From Rhizobium sp. (GTDB taxonomy: Bacteria > Pseudomonadota > Alphaproteobacteria > Rhizobiales > Rhizobiaceae): a DNA stretch of 64,000 nt. Positions within the stretch are counted from its first letter, which is position 1. Every line of letters begins with the position of its first letter. Location: NCBI GenBank assembly GCA_028290545.1, contig JAQGJP010000056.1, positions 103,711 through 167,710 on the forward strand, in the 5' to 3' direction. This document shows positions 17,908 to 28,007 of this stretch, piece after piece. A program made the position numbers and the translations under genes. The notes under the pieces were generated by a model, which was not told where the DNA came from, searched no databases, and worked only from the letters and a program-made list of their open reading frames with translations.

Positions 17908-19509
17908 TTACTTCGGCGTCCATGCCTTTACCGGCTTGTCGCGTTCGATGATATAAAAGCTGTTTGCGCTGACGTCTTGCCACTCGCCCGTCTTGCCATC
18001 CGGCCAGATGACCCGGATCTCGGTCCTGGCAAGCTTGTCGATGCCGAAATGCCGCCAGCCGAGTTCGCCACCGGCATGGCCGCCGCCAACGGTGATTTCG
18101 CGTCGCATGGTGACGCCATCGCACTTGACCTCGACCCAGGCGCCGATCGCATCGCGGTTTGCACCCGGCTGCTGGAGTTTCATCTCGATCCAGTTGCCGG
18201 CATTGCTGCTGGTATTGCGCCAGAGCTGCGCATCGACCCAGCGATTGACGACCACAAGGTCCATCAGTCCATCAAGATTGAAATCGGTGACCGCAGCACC
18301 CCGGGCGACATTCATGCTCACAATGCCGGCCTTGTCGCCGACTTCCTGGAACTTGCCGTCGGGCAGTTGCAGCAGAAGATTATTGGGGTCTTTCCTGGCG
18401 AAATCCTCCATCTCGGCCACATTGCCCTTGGCGATGAACAGGTCCACCATGCCGTCATTGTTGACGTCTTCGAACTGGGTGTGCCAGGCGGTGCTCGGAT
18501 GCCAGTCGCCGCCGGTATAGGGTCGGTGAGCGGTGACGCCCTTGGCGAAGGCGATGTCCGCATAGGAAGGCTTGGGCTTGCCGTCCTTGGGAATGTCGGC
18601 CAGCGACTGCAGCTTGTTGTCGGCCATCGATGTCAGGAAATATTCCGGGTAGCCGTCGAAATTGAGATCGTAGCCGGCGATGCCCATGCCCCAGATGCGC
18701 AGGTATCGCCAGCCTTCGGCGAGCGTGTAGAGCGCAGGCGGCTTGCCCGGTTCGATCTTCCACATCTGCTCCTGGCCGCCTTTGTAATATTCGCGGTCGT
18801 TGGAAACGCGCAGGCTCGGCGTGCCCGAGCGGTTCCAGTCGGTGAACAGCATCGACAGCGGGCAGAAGCTGGGCTTCAGCGCCAAAGGCTTGGCGAATTT
18901 CTGTCCATCGGGCCGGATCAGCCAGTTGTCGGTACAGGTGCCCCAGGGATAGGTGTCTTCATTGCGGTCGACATAGGTTCCGATCGCAAGCGTCGGCCAG
19001 TCCGAACCGCGCTCCCATGTGGCGGCAAACGACGTCGACCAGAAGTCGCCGCCGTTGAAGGCCCATTTCTCGTTGGCGCGCTCGAACCTGCAGCCGCCCA
19101 GCCCGCGCATGACGACATTCTCGCCGACCCGGAGCAAGACAAGGTCGGTGAGCCCGTCCGCATCGACATCCAGCGGATAGGCGCCGGTCACAGCATCGAG
19201 TTCGAGGCCGCTCTTCTCGGTCACGAACTTCAGCGCGCCACCGCGCCTGCTGGCATTGCGATAGAACTTGGCCGGCTTTTCGCCGCCGGCAAGAAACATG
19301 TCCGGAAAGCCGTCATCGTTGCAGTCGAAGGTCGCTGCACCGCCGCCGACCATGTATTGCCAGTCGCCAGCATAAATGCTGTCGATGCCGGCGCTCGCGG
19401 TTTCCTCAGTAAAGGTCGGAATGGCCACTTTGCCTTCGGCGGCTTGCACGACTGCCGGGACTGCCAGACCCATGGCCAACACAGCAAAGCTAAGGGAAAC
19501 AATGCGCAT
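17908..19509 (-). CDS. Secreted FG-GAP/VCBS repeat protein with C-terminal ASPIC/UnbV domain (CRTAC1-like)
   Basis: Repeated DCNDDGFPDMFLAGG / DVDADGLTDLVLLR / DVNNDGMVDLFIAKG / DFNLDGLMDLVVVNR calcium loops; C-terminal GAWVEVKCDGVTMRREITVGGGH. Confidence 0.88.
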   Translation of the reverse strand: MRIVSLSFAVLAMGLAVPAVVQAAEGKVAIPTFTEETASAGIDSIYAGDWQYMVGGGAATFDCNDDGFPDMFLAGGEKPAKFYRNASRRGGALKFVTEKSGLELDAVTGAYPLDVDADGLTDLVLLRVGENVVMRGLGGCRFERANEKWAFNGGDFWSTSFAATWERGSDWPTLAIGTYVDRNEDTYPWGTCTDNWLIRPDGQKFAKPLALKPSFCPLSMLFTDWNRSGTPSLRVSNDREYYKGGQEQMWKIEPGKPPALYTLAEGWRYLRIWGMGIAGYDLNFDGYPEYFLTSMADNKLQSLADIPKDGKPKPSYADIAFAKGVTAHRPYTGGDWHPSTAWHTQFEDVNNDGMVDLFIAKGNVAEMEDFARKDPNNLLLQLPDGKFQEVGDKAGIVSMNVARGAAVTDFNLDGLMDLVVVNRWVDAQLWRNTSSNAGNWIEMKLQQPGANRDAIGAWVEVKCDGVTMRREITVGGGHAGGELGWRHFGIDKLARTEIRVIWPDGKTGEWQDVSANSFYIIERDKPVKAWTPK

Positions 19510-19512
19510 CGA

Positions 19513-20835
19513 CTATCTCCTGGTGATGAGTGCATTGGTATAGGCGCCAATGCATTTGCCCTGCTGCAGGCCTTGAACAATAGCGGCACGGTAATGGATG
19601 CCGCCATAGAGCCGCGAGATCCCGGCTTCCTCGGCGGCGTCCCAGAAGCTCTTGTATTTGCGAGGGATGAGGCCATCGGCCTCGTGCGTATGGTCCTCAA
19701 ACGCGTAGTTTTCGCCAAACAGCTTGGCGAGCACCACGGCCGCCGCTCCCGACTGGGTCGAATGGCCGCTCGGGTATTCCGGGAAGGGCGGCGTGATCAG
19801 CAGCGCTTCCCATTTCGGATCGATCAGCCGCTTTATGTAGCTGATCGGCCGCACGAGGTCGTATTTGAATTTGGCATCCCAGCAGCCGATGAACGCATCG
19901 GCCACGGTGACACCCAGAAGCGCCTGGACCTCGACCATCCTTTCGACATCGGCATGGTCTTTTTCAAGAGCCGCCATGGCGATCGAAATCCAGTGGCCGG
20001 GCGGCGTCGGCGACAGCATCGGGTCATCCGACCAGAAGCGGGCGATGGCGCGCTGGTCCGGCGTCAATGTGTTGACGGTGTCGTAGACCTCGAGCGCTTC
20101 CTTGTAGAACTCGGAATTCTTGTCCTCGCTGTATTCCAGCGGAGGTGGCAGCGGGCATGTCGCACCGTTGGGCGTGGCGAATGTGCGGTTCTTGCCCCAT
20201 CCGGGAAGCAGCGGGAATTGCTGTTGTGCGATCTTGCTCGTCGGCACCCAGTGCGCCGGACCGGCCGTCAGCTTGTATTCCAGCGGAAAGCCCATGTTCT
20301 CGATTCTGGCGCCGCCGTCGCTCATGGACCAGGCGAGAATGTGCTCGGCGACCGCCTTGCCGTGCTCCTCGCTGCGCGCGACGACATCGGCGGCAAGGCC
20401 CTTCGCGACATTCGCCTTCATCTTTTTCGACATGGCGGCAAGCGCGCGCTGCCCGGTCGGGCCGGTATGGGTGAAGAAATTCTGCACGGCAAACGAAATT
20501 GCCGCGTTCAGAACGACGCTCTCGTCATAGGTCTTGCCGGTTTGGCGTTGCGGCACCGGCGTCAGCTCGTGCAACTGGCCAGCCAGCGATTTCAAGTCTT
20601 TCGAGCCGGTCGCGGTCGCTTCAAACGAGGTGACGCCGAGATAGGCGAAGGCACGGCTGGCGACGGGGGGCGAATATGTGGGCGTGTGCCGAACAAGTTC
20701 AAGAACCAGTTTGTACCAGTTCTTCAGTACATCCTCGGGCGGCTTGCCGCCTGCATGAGCGGTCGCGCTCAATGCTGCCAGCCACGCCAGCGTGACGACC
20801 ACGAGCATTGAAATCGTATGACGAATGACTTTCAT
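19513..20835 (-). CDS. Vanadium-dependent haloperoxidase / PAP2-like acid phosphatase family protein, secreted
   Basis: Signal peptide; KYDLVRPISY, FPEYPSGHSTQSGAA and ISRLYGGIHYRAAIVQG vanadate/phosphate-pocket motifs. Confidence 0.82.
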   Translation of the reverse strand: MKVIRHTISMLVVVTLAWLAALSATAHAGGKPPEDVLKNWYKLVLELVRHTPTYSPPVASRAFAYLGVTSFEATATGSKDLKSLAGQLHELTPVPQRQTGKTYDESVVLNAAISFAVQNFFTHTGPTGQRALAAMSKKMKANVAKGLAADVVARSEEHGKAVAEHILAWSMSDGGARIENMGFPLEYKLTAGPAHWVPTSKIAQQQFPLLPGWGKNRTFATPNGATCPLPPPLEYSEDKNSEFYKEALEVYDTVNTLTPDQRAIARFWSDDPMLSPTPPGHWISIAMAALEKDHADVERMVEVQALLGVTVADAFIGCWDAKFKYDLVRPISYIKRLIDPKWEALLITPPFPEYPSGHSTQSGAAAVVLAKLFGENYAFEDHTHEADGLIPRKYKSFWDAAEEAGISRLYGGIHYRAAIVQGLQQGKCIGAYTNALITRR

Positions 20836-21098
20836 GAACACCCCCCCGAGCGTGCGGCCTTCCCAGCCTAAATCGATTAAGCATGGGTTTTGGTCATAAG
20901 CAAGAGGGTGCCGTCCGGACCGCTTACTTAAGACTATGGCGTATTCTTATTCCTTCCCTGTCAGCATTCGCGAGTGAAAACACGCGGCAAAGCAACTATG
21001 CCGCAGACAGGTGTAGTTGTAAGCCAAGTTGACAGGATTGCCGGTTTCCACTAACTTTTCTGCTGGCTGTCGGAGGACGGCCGGTGGAGGAGAAAATC

Positions 21099-22271
21099 AT
21101 GAAGAAAAGCATTCTGGCCGCGCTCGCGGTCACGTTGATGTCGGCTGTGCCCGTCTATGCCGAAGATTTCCACGGCTATGATCCCGCAACATTCGACAGT
21201 GCCATGCTGCCGGCCGAAAATCTCAAGGCCATGGTCACCGACACGATGAAAGTCACGCCGCCGAAGAACGGCAAGAACTACGTCATCGGCTTTGCCAACC
21301 TGGCGCGCGACGTTCCGTTCTGCGCACTGGTCGAGCAGGGCATCAAGGAGAATGCCGAAGCCGCCGGCATCGAACTCGTGGTTGCCGACAACAAGCTGGA
21401 CGGCGCGACCGCGCTGACCAATGCCGAGAGCTTCATCACCCGTGACGTCGATTTCGTCATCGAGTTCCAGACCGACGCGGCCTTCGGCGCGACGATCATG
21501 CAGAAGATGAACGATGCCGGCATCAAGGTCGTCGCCATCGATATTCCGATGCCGGGTGCCACCTTCTTCGGCGTCAACAATCCGCGTGCGGGCTTCATGG
21601 GCGGCGCCTATCTGGCCCAGGCGGCGATCGCCAGGTTCGGCCTCGACAAGGTCAAGCAGGGCTATTTCATCGAAGGCGAACTGCCGCAATCCGGCCCGAT
21701 CCCGGCCATGCGCACCGGCGGCCAGGTCGCGGGCTTTCTCGCGTCGGTTCCCGGTTTCGATGCATCGCATGTGCTGAAGTTCGATTCCAAGAACGTGCTG
21801 GAGGAAAGCTTCACCCAGACCAATTCGCTGCTCGGCAAGATCCCGGCCGACGTGCCGATCATGGGGACTGCGATCAACGACCAGGCGACGACCGGCATTC
21901 TCCGCGCCGTCAAGCAGGGTGGGCGCGAAAAGGACGTGCTGGTGGTCGGCCTCGGCGCCGATGAGAAGGATACGCTGGCCAACGAGCCGAATTTCGTGGC
22001 GTCCGTGGGGTCCTTTCCCGAACGCTACGGCAATGCGCTGATCCCGATCGCTCTGTCTACACTTGCCGGCAAGGCGATCCCGGATGCGGTGCTGATCAAC
22101 CATGTGATGGTCAACAAGCAGACGATCTGCAACTATTACAAGGACTACAAGTGCTCGACCGATCCTGAAATGAGCTACACCTTCCCGCAGAAGGAATTCG
22201 AGGCCTATCTCGCCACGCTCAAGGACGATCCGACGCTCAAGGATGTGCAGAACCTCGTGCCGACGAAATAA
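21099..22271 (+). CDS. Sugar ABC transporter substrate-binding protein (RbsB/periplasmic binding protein type)
   Basis: Signal peptide MKKSILAALAVTLMSAVPVYA; PBP1 core; first gene of ABC operon. Confidence 0.88.
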   Translation: MKKSILAALAVTLMSAVPVYAEDFHGYDPATFDSAMLPAENLKAMVTDTMKVTPPKNGKNYVIGFANLARDVPFCALVEQGIKENAEAAGIELVVADNKLDGATALTNAESFITRDVDFVIEFQTDAAFGATIMQKMNDAGIKVVAIDIPMPGATFFGVNNPRAGFMGGAYLAQAAIARFGLDKVKQGYFIEGELPQSGPIPAMRTGGQVAGFLASVPGFDASHVLKFDSKNVLEESFTQTNSLLGKIPADVPIMGTAINDQATTGILRAVKQGGREKDVLVVGLGADEKDTLANEPNFVASVGSFPERYGNALIPIALSTLAGKAIPDAVLINHVMVNKQTICNYYKDYKCSTDPEMSYTFPQKEFEAYLATLKDDPTLKDVQNLVPTK

Positions 22272-22282
22272 CGTCGCCGCAA

Positions 22283-22316
22283 GCAAGGCGCGGAATGTTT
22301 CCGCTCCGCGCCTTGC
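22283..22316 (+). other. Intercistronic stem-loop between SBP and ATPase genes
   Basis: GCAAGGCGCGGA-10 nt-TCCGCGCCTTGC, 12-bp perfect stem, no T-tract on + strand. Confidence 0.85.
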
Positions 22317-22347
22317 CGAAATTCATTCCTGATCCGGGACTTCCAAC

Positions 22348-23904
22348 TTGAGTGCAGCGATCGAGACAATTATCGGCGGGGTCGCCCCGCGGCTGGCGAT
22401 GTCGGATATTTCGAAGAGCTTCGGCGGCGTCACCGTCCTGGCCGACGTTGCTTTCTCAGTGGCACCCGGCGAAGTTGTGGCGCTGCTCGGATCGAACGGC
22501 GCCGGCAAATCGACGCTGATGAAAATTCTCACCGGCGTCTATACCCGCGACGCGGGTTCGATTGCCATCGACGGCGAGGTGATCGATGCGGCGACGCCGC
22601 GCGAGGCGGCCGGCCGTGGCATCAGCTTCCTGCCGCAGGAAATATCGGTCATTCCGGATATGACGGTGGCCGAGAATATCTCGATCGCCGGACTTCCGAC
22701 CCGCAAGCGCCTGGGTTTCAATGTGATCGACCGGGGGCATGCCCGCCGTATCGCCAGCGATATCCTCGGTCAGCTCGGCTTTCCGCATATCAGCCCTGAC
22801 GCCTATGTCGGCGATCTTTCCGTCGCCGAACGGCGCATCGTCGAGATCGGCCGGGCGCTTGCATCGCATGCTTCGATCCTGGTCATGGACGAGCCGACGG
22901 CCTCGCTGACCGAACAGGAAGCGGCACTGATCTTCCGTATCATCCGGCGGCTGAAGACGCAGATGACCTCGGTGGTCTATATCTCGCACTACCTCAAGGA
23001 AGTGTTCGAAATCTCCGACCGGATCGAAGTGCTGCGCGACGGCAGGAATGCAGGCTCGTTCATTCCATCGCAGACCACGCCGGGCAAGGTGGTCGAGGCG
23101 ATGCTGGGCCGCGTGGCCGGCAAACTGTTTTCCGATCACACCCAGGGGCCGGCCCGCCCGCAGCCGTTGCTCGAGGTCAGGAACCTCATCACCCGCAACG
23201 GCCTCGACGACATCTCGCTGACGGTCGGCAAGGGGGAGATCGTCGGTGTCTTTGGCCTGGTCGGCTCCGGCGTCGAGCAACTGGGCCGGGCGATCTTCGG
23301 TGCCGATGGCGGCCGCTATTCAGGCACCATGATCTTCGACGGCAGGCCTTATGAGGCGATCAGCCCGCAACACGGCAAGAAGACCGGTATCGGCTTCGTT
23401 ACTGCGGAACGCAAGAAAGATGGCATCATCGCCGATCTCACCCTGCGGCAGAACCTCGTCGCACCCTTCCAGCGGCGCCATGGCAGCGGCCTGTTCACAT
23501 CCAAGGTTCGCGAGACTGCCCAGACCGAACACTGGATCAGGAACCTCAGGATCAAGACCAACGGTCCCGAGCAGGAAATGCGCACGCTCTCCGGCGGCAA
23601 CCAGCAGAAGGTCTGCGTCGCCCGCTGGCTCGATCCCTCGGTCAGGATGCTGATCCTCGAGGAGCCGACCCGTGGCGTCGATGTCGGCGCCCGCCGCGAA
23701 CTTTATCTCGAGCTTGCAAAGCTGGCAAAACAGGGCCTGGCGATCCTGGTGCTCTCCTCCGATGTCGAGGAGGTCGCAGGGCTTTGCGACCGTTCACTGG
23801 TGATCGACCGTGGCACGATCGTCGCCCGTTTCGATGACGGCGTCGAAGCCGGCCGCCTGATGGAAGCCACCGCCACACCCGCGCATAACGGACAGCAAAC
23901 ATGA
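22348..23904 (+). CDS. Sugar ABC transporter ATP-binding protein (RbsA-like, two ABC domains)
   Basis: GSNGAGKSTLMKILTGVYT, second domain LSGGNQQKVCVARWL, EEPTRGVDVGARREL. Confidence 0.95.
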   Translation: MSAAIETIIGGVAPRLAMSDISKSFGGVTVLADVAFSVAPGEVVALLGSNGAGKSTLMKILTGVYTRDAGSIAIDGEVIDAATPREAAGRGISFLPQEISVIPDMTVAENISIAGLPTRKRLGFNVIDRGHARRIASDILGQLGFPHISPDAYVGDLSVAERRIVEIGRALASHASILVMDEPTASLTEQEAALIFRIIRRLKTQMTSVVYISHYLKEVFEISDRIEVLRDGRNAGSFIPSQTTPGKVVEAMLGRVAGKLFSDHTQGPARPQPLLEVRNLITRNGLDDISLTVGKGEIVGVFGLVGSGVEQLGRAIFGADGGRYSGTMIFDGRPYEAISPQHGKKTGIGFVTAERKKDGIIADLTLRQNLVAPFQRRHGSGLFTSKVRETAQTEHWIRNLRIKTNGPEQEMRTLSGGNQQKVCVARWLDPSVRMLILEEPTRGVDVGARRELYLELAKLAKQGLAILVLSSDVEEVAGLCDRSLVIDRGTIVARFDDGVEAGRLMEATATPAHNGQQT

Positions 23905-24902
23905 GCAAGGTCGAACCATCCATGTCCACGCACGATGCGCGCCCCGGCATGTTCAAAGGCATCCTCAAATCGCCGACCGCATCGAGCGTGCTGATCCTGC
24001 TCGGCTTCTATGTCGTGCTGCTGGTCGTCTTTTCCGTGTTGTCGCCCTATTTCATGACGCTGCGCAACATGCTGGCGATCAGTTCCAACGTCGCCTTCAT
24101 CGGCCTGATGGCGGCGGCCGGAACGCCGCTGATCATTGCCGGCGGGCTCGATCTGTCGGTCGCGGCAGTCGCCGGGCTTACCGGCGTGGTCATCGCCGTA
24201 CTCTATTCGCTGGGCGTCCCGGTCTGGATCGCGGTCCTCATTGCCGTGCTGATCGGCGCATGTGTCGGAGCGGTTAACGGGTTGCTCGCGACTTTCCTCA
24301 AGCTCAATCCGCTGATCGTCACGCTCGGCACGATGAGCATCGTCTCCGGGTTTGCCCTGATCCTGACGGGCGGCCTCACCAAACCGCTGATGATCGATGG
24401 CTTCAACTGGATCGGCTCGGGCCGGCTGTTCGGCGTTCCTGTGCCGGCGGTACTGATGGTGGTCGTCTATATCCTGCTCGCCGTGGTCATGCGCAACACC
24501 CGCTTTGGCCGCTATGTCTTCGCCGCCGGCGGCAATGCAGAGGCGAGCCGTCTGCTTGGCTTGCCCGTGCAACCGGTACAGATCGCGCTCTACATCATTT
24601 CGGCCGTGAGCGGCGCGGTTGCCGGCACCATGCTCGCCGCCATGCTGGGCGCGGCGGCGCCGAATGCCGCGGCGTCGCATCTTCTGACCGTCATCGCCGC
24701 GATCATTCTCGGCGGCACCAGCCTGCAGGGCGGGCGCGGCTCCGTCTGGGGCACGCTGGTTGCGGTGCTGATCCTCGGCACGCTCAACAACGGCTTGACG
24801 TTGCTCGATGTTTCCAGCTTCTGGCAGGATGTCACGCGCGGCGTCGTGCTATTGCTCGCCGTTGGCGTCGATCAGGTCCGCCGCCAGATCCAGGAGAAAT
24901 GA
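23901..24902 (+). CDS. Sugar ABC transporter permease (RbsC-like)
   Basis: GGLDLSVAAVAGLTGV, AAIILGGTSLQGGRGSVWGTLVAVLILGTLNNGL; ATGA overlap with ATPase. Confidence 0.93.
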   Translation: MSKVEPSMSTHDARPGMFKGILKSPTASSVLILLGFYVVLLVVFSVLSPYFMTLRNMLAISSNVAFIGLMAAAGTPLIIAGGLDLSVAAVAGLTGVVIAVLYSLGVPVWIAVLIAVLIGACVGAVNGLLATFLKLNPLIVTLGTMSIVSGFALILTGGLTKPLMIDGFNWIGSGRLFGVPVPAVLMVVVYILLAVVMRNTRFGRYVFAAGGNAEASRLLGLPVQPVQIALYIISAVSGAVAGTMLAAMLGAAAPNAAASHLLTVIAAIILGGTSLQGGRGSVWGTLVAVLILGTLNNGLTLLDVSSFWQDVTRGVVLLLAVGVDQVRRQIQEK

Positions 24903-25639
24903 TGAACACGATCAAGGTTTTCGAGGATCTCGAACCCTTCAGCCGCAAGCCGGTGTCCGAGCGTGTCGCCAACCGGCTGCTGGAGCTTATCCGCACCGGC
25001 AACCTCAAGGCCGGCGACAAGCTGCCGACGGAAAACGAGCTCGCGGCGGCGATGCAGGTGTCGCGGCCGGTGGTGCGGGAAGCGTTGCGCGGCCTGTCCA
25101 TACTCGGCATCGTCGAGAGCCGGCAGGGTGGCCGCTGCTACGTCACCGACCTCTCGCCCTCGCGGCTTGTCGCACCGATCCAGATGGTCATCGCCATCGA
25201 CGAGAGCAATGTGGATGCGCTCTATGAGGCGCGCATATCGGTGGAGGGCGAAATCCTCAAGCTTGCCGCCGAGCGCGTCACCGATATCCAGCTTGCGAGA
25301 CTGAAGGAAATGGTCAAGGCGGGCTATGAGCTGGCTGCCATCGACGGTACGGGCTTCCGGGTGCTGGATCTTGAGTTCCACCAGTTGCTTATGGAGATAT
25401 CCGGCAATCCGTTCCTGGAGCGCATCGCGCGCTCGCTCTATGACCTCGGCATCGAATATCGTCGTGTTGCATCCGAGACGCCGGGTGTCATCGCGCGCTC
25501 CGCCGCCGAACATGATGCGATCGTCAAGGCGCTCGAAACGCGCGATCCCGACCGCGCGGCCGAGGCCATGCGCACGCATCTGATGAGTATTGCCCGGACC
25601 ACCTATGACGCCATGAAAACCCTTGGCCAGCCGAAGTAA
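24902..25639 (+). CDS. FadR/FCD-type GntR transcriptional regulator
   Basis: GDKLPTENELAAAMQVSRPVVREALRGLSILGIVESRQGGRCYV; C-terminal FCD helices. Confidence 0.92.
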   Translation: MNTIKVFEDLEPFSRKPVSERVANRLLELIRTGNLKAGDKLPTENELAAAMQVSRPVVREALRGLSILGIVESRQGGRCYVTDLSPSRLVAPIQMVIAIDESNVDALYEARISVEGEILKLAAERVTDIQLARLKEMVKAGYELAAIDGTGFRVLDLEFHQLLMEISGNPFLERIARSLYDLGIEYRRVASETPGVIARSAAEHDAIVKALETRDPDRAAEAMRTHLMSIARTTYDAMKTLGQPK

Positions 25640-25654
25640 AAGCGGGAGGATGGA

Positions 25655-26437
25655 ATGCTGCTGAAAGACAAGACCGTTATCGTCACCGGCGGATCGCGCG
25701 GGATCGGTTCGGGGATCGTCGTCGCCTGTGCGAAACACGGCGCCGATGTCGTCATCAACTATTATGGCGACAACGATGCCATGTACAACAAACGCAGTGC
25801 GATCGGCGGCATCATCGAACAGGTCGAGGCGCATGGTCGCAAGGCCGTGGCTCTCGAAGGCAATATCGCCGATCCCGAGACCAGCAAGGCGCTGGTGGAT
25901 GCTGCCGTCAAGCATTTCGGCAAGGTCGATGTGCTCGCCGCGAACGCCGGCATTTGCCAGTTCCACAGCTTTCTCGACATGCCGGCGGACATTCTCAAGC
26001 AGACCACCGATGTCAACCTGCACGGCGTCTACTTCGCCGCCCAGGCGGCGGCCAACCAGATGAAGGCGCAAGGCACCGGCGGCGCGATCGTGGCGACCAG
26101 CTCGATCGGCGCGCTGGTCGGCGGCAGCATGCAGACACACTACAATCCGACCAAATCAGCCGTGCATTCGCTGATGCAATCCTGCGCCATCGCGCTCGGA
26201 CCCTATGGCATCCGCTGCAATTCCGTCATGCCCGGCGCGGTCCTCACCGACCTCAATGTCGAAGACCTCAGCGACCCGGAAAAGCGCGATTATTTCACCA
26301 AGCGCATACCGCTCGGCCGCTTCGGCGAGCCCGCCGACATCGGCGACTGCGTCGTCTTCCTGGCCTCCGACATGGCCCGCTACGTCACCGGCGCCGGCCT
26401 GCTCATCGACGGCGGCATGTTCGTCAATCTGCAATAG
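25655..26437 (+). CDS. SDR oxidoreductase, probable L-rhamnose 1-dehydrogenase
   Basis: VTGGSRGIGSGI, ATSSIGALVGGSMQTHYNPTKSA; adjacent to RhaM and rhamnonate dehydratase. Confidence 0.82.
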   Translation: MLLKDKTVIVTGGSRGIGSGIVVACAKHGADVVINYYGDNDAMYNKRSAIGGIIEQVEAHGRKAVALEGNIADPETSKALVDAAVKHFGKVDVLAANAGICQFHSFLDMPADILKQTTDVNLHGVYFAAQAAANQMKAQGTGGAIVATSSIGALVGGSMQTHYNPTKSAVHSLMQSCAIALGPYGIRCNSVMPGAVLTDLNVEDLSDPEKRDYFTKRIPLGRFGEPADIGDCVVFLASDMARYVTGAGLLIDGGMFVNLQ

Positions 26438-26446
26438 GAGCCAGTC

Positions 26447-26761
26447 ATGGAAACAATTGCCTTCCGCATGAACCTCAATCCGGGCCAGGCGGCAGAATAC
26501 AAGCGCCGCCACGACGCTATCTGGCCGGAACTCGCGGCCATGCTCAAGCGGGCCGGCGCCTCGGATTATTCTATCTGGCTCGACGAGGAGACCAACCATC
26601 TCTTCGCCATCCTCAAGCGGCCGAAGGACCACACGATGGATGCGCTGCCGCAAGAGGCGATCGTCCGCAAATGGTGGGACTACATGGCGGATGTCATGGG
26701 GGTCGAGCCGGACAATACGCCTGTTCAGATTCCCCTCGTCAAGATGTTCCATCTGGAGTGA
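26447..26761 (+). CDS. rhaM: L-rhamnose mutarotase
   Basis: AFRMNLNPGQAAEYKRRHDAIWPELAAMLKRAGASDYSIWLDEETNHLFA. Confidence 0.92.
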   Translation: METIAFRMNLNPGQAAEYKRRHDAIWPELAAMLKRAGASDYSIWLDEETNHLFAILKRPKDHTMDALPQEAIVRKWWDYMADVMGVEPDNTPVQIPLVKMFHLE

Positions 26762-26804
26762 GCGGATGAAGCCGAACACATCGACGGGATTTTGAGAGGC
26801 TGAC

Positions 26805-28001
26805 ATGAGCGTCAATTCAAAAAGCATGAAGATCAGCCGCGTCAGCGTCTACACAATGGATACCGAAAGCGGCGGCGGCGATTACTTCCGCCAGAAGCAG
26901 GGGCACTGGCTGATCGATACCGTGATCGCCAATCCGATGTCGGGCTACAAGCAGTACCAGGCGAGCCGCGCCTCCTGGGGCGTGTCGGTGCTCGGCTCGA
27001 TCGTGGTCGAGATCGAGACCGAAGGCGGCTTCACCGGCGTGGCGACCGGTTTCGGCGGTCCGCCGGCGGCCTGGCTGATCAACCAGCATTTCAACCGCTT
27101 CCTGATCGGGGCGGATGCACGCAACGTCAATCTCATATGGGACCAGATGTTTCGCGCCTCGATGTTCTACGGCCGCAAGGGCATGCCGATCGCAGCGATC
27201 TCGGTGGTCGATCTGGCGCTCTGGGACCTGATCGGCAAGGCGCGCGGCGAGCCGGTCTATAACCTGATCGGCGGCCTCTGCCGCGAGGAGATCAGCTTCT
27301 ATTGTACCGGCCCGCGTCCCGAGGCAGTCAAGGCGCTGGGATTCTGGGGCGGCAAGGTGCCGTTGCCCTATGGACCTTTCGATGGTGAGGAGGGCATCCG
27401 CAAGAACTACGAGTTCCTCAAAACGCATCGCGAGGCGATCGGTCCGGATTTCCCGCTGATGGTCGATTGCTACATGGCGCTGACCGTCCCCTATGCGATC
27501 CGGCTGGCAGAAAAATGCATGGATCTCGATATCTACTGGTGGGAAGAGGTGCTTCATCCCGATGATGTCGAGGGGTTCGCGCATCTGAAGGCGGCGCATC
27601 CCAAGCTTAGATGGACCACCGGCGAACACGAGTATACCCGCTACGGCTTCCGCAGGTTGATCGAAAACCGGCTGGTCGATATCCTCCAGCCCGATGTCAT
27701 GTGGGTCGGCGGGCTGACGGAGCTTCTGAAGATCGCGGCGCACGCTTCGGCCTATGACCTGCCGGTCATCCCGCACGGCAGCGGTCCCTATTCCTATCAT
27801 TTCATTGCCTCGCAGCCGCATTCGCCCTTCTGCGAATATGTGGCGGCGAGTGCTGATGGCCGCTCGATCCTGCCGGTGTTCGGCAAGCTCTTTACCGGCG
27901 AGGCGCTACCGGAGAACGGCAAGCTGAGAATTTCGGATGCGCCGGGCTTTGGCATGGACATTGCCGACCGTGCCATGCTGAAAGAGGTGAAGCCGGAATA
28001 G
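26805..28001 (+). CDS. rhmD: Enolase-superfamily dehydratase, L-rhamnonate dehydratase
   Basis: GGGDYFRQKQGHWLIDTVIANPMSGYKQYQASRASWGVSVLGSIVVEIETEGG resembles E. coli RhmD N-terminus from memory; DLALWDLIGKARGEPVYNLIGG. Confidence 0.9.
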   Translation: MSVNSKSMKISRVSVYTMDTESGGGDYFRQKQGHWLIDTVIANPMSGYKQYQASRASWGVSVLGSIVVEIETEGGFTGVATGFGGPPAAWLINQHFNRFLIGADARNVNLIWDQMFRASMFYGRKGMPIAAISVVDLALWDLIGKARGEPVYNLIGGLCREEISFYCTGPRPEAVKALGFWGGKVPLPYGPFDGEEGIRKNYEFLKTHREAIGPDFPLMVDCYMALTVPYAIRLAEKCMDLDIYWWEEVLHPDDVEGFAHLKAAHPKLRWTTGEHEYTRYGFRRLIENRLVDILQPDVMWVGGLTELLKIAAHASAYDLPVIPHGSGPYSYHFIASQPHSPFCEYVAASADGRSILPVFGKLFTGEALPENGKLRISDAPGFGMDIADRAMLKEVKPE

Positions 28002-28007
28002 GCGGCC

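Noticed and set aside
17866-20811. 981-aa + strand ORF
   Set aside because: Antisense to the haloperoxidase and VCBS genes, which have signal peptides and family motifs; the shadow ORF is Arg/Asp/Gly/Val-rich, as expected from GC-rich codon bias
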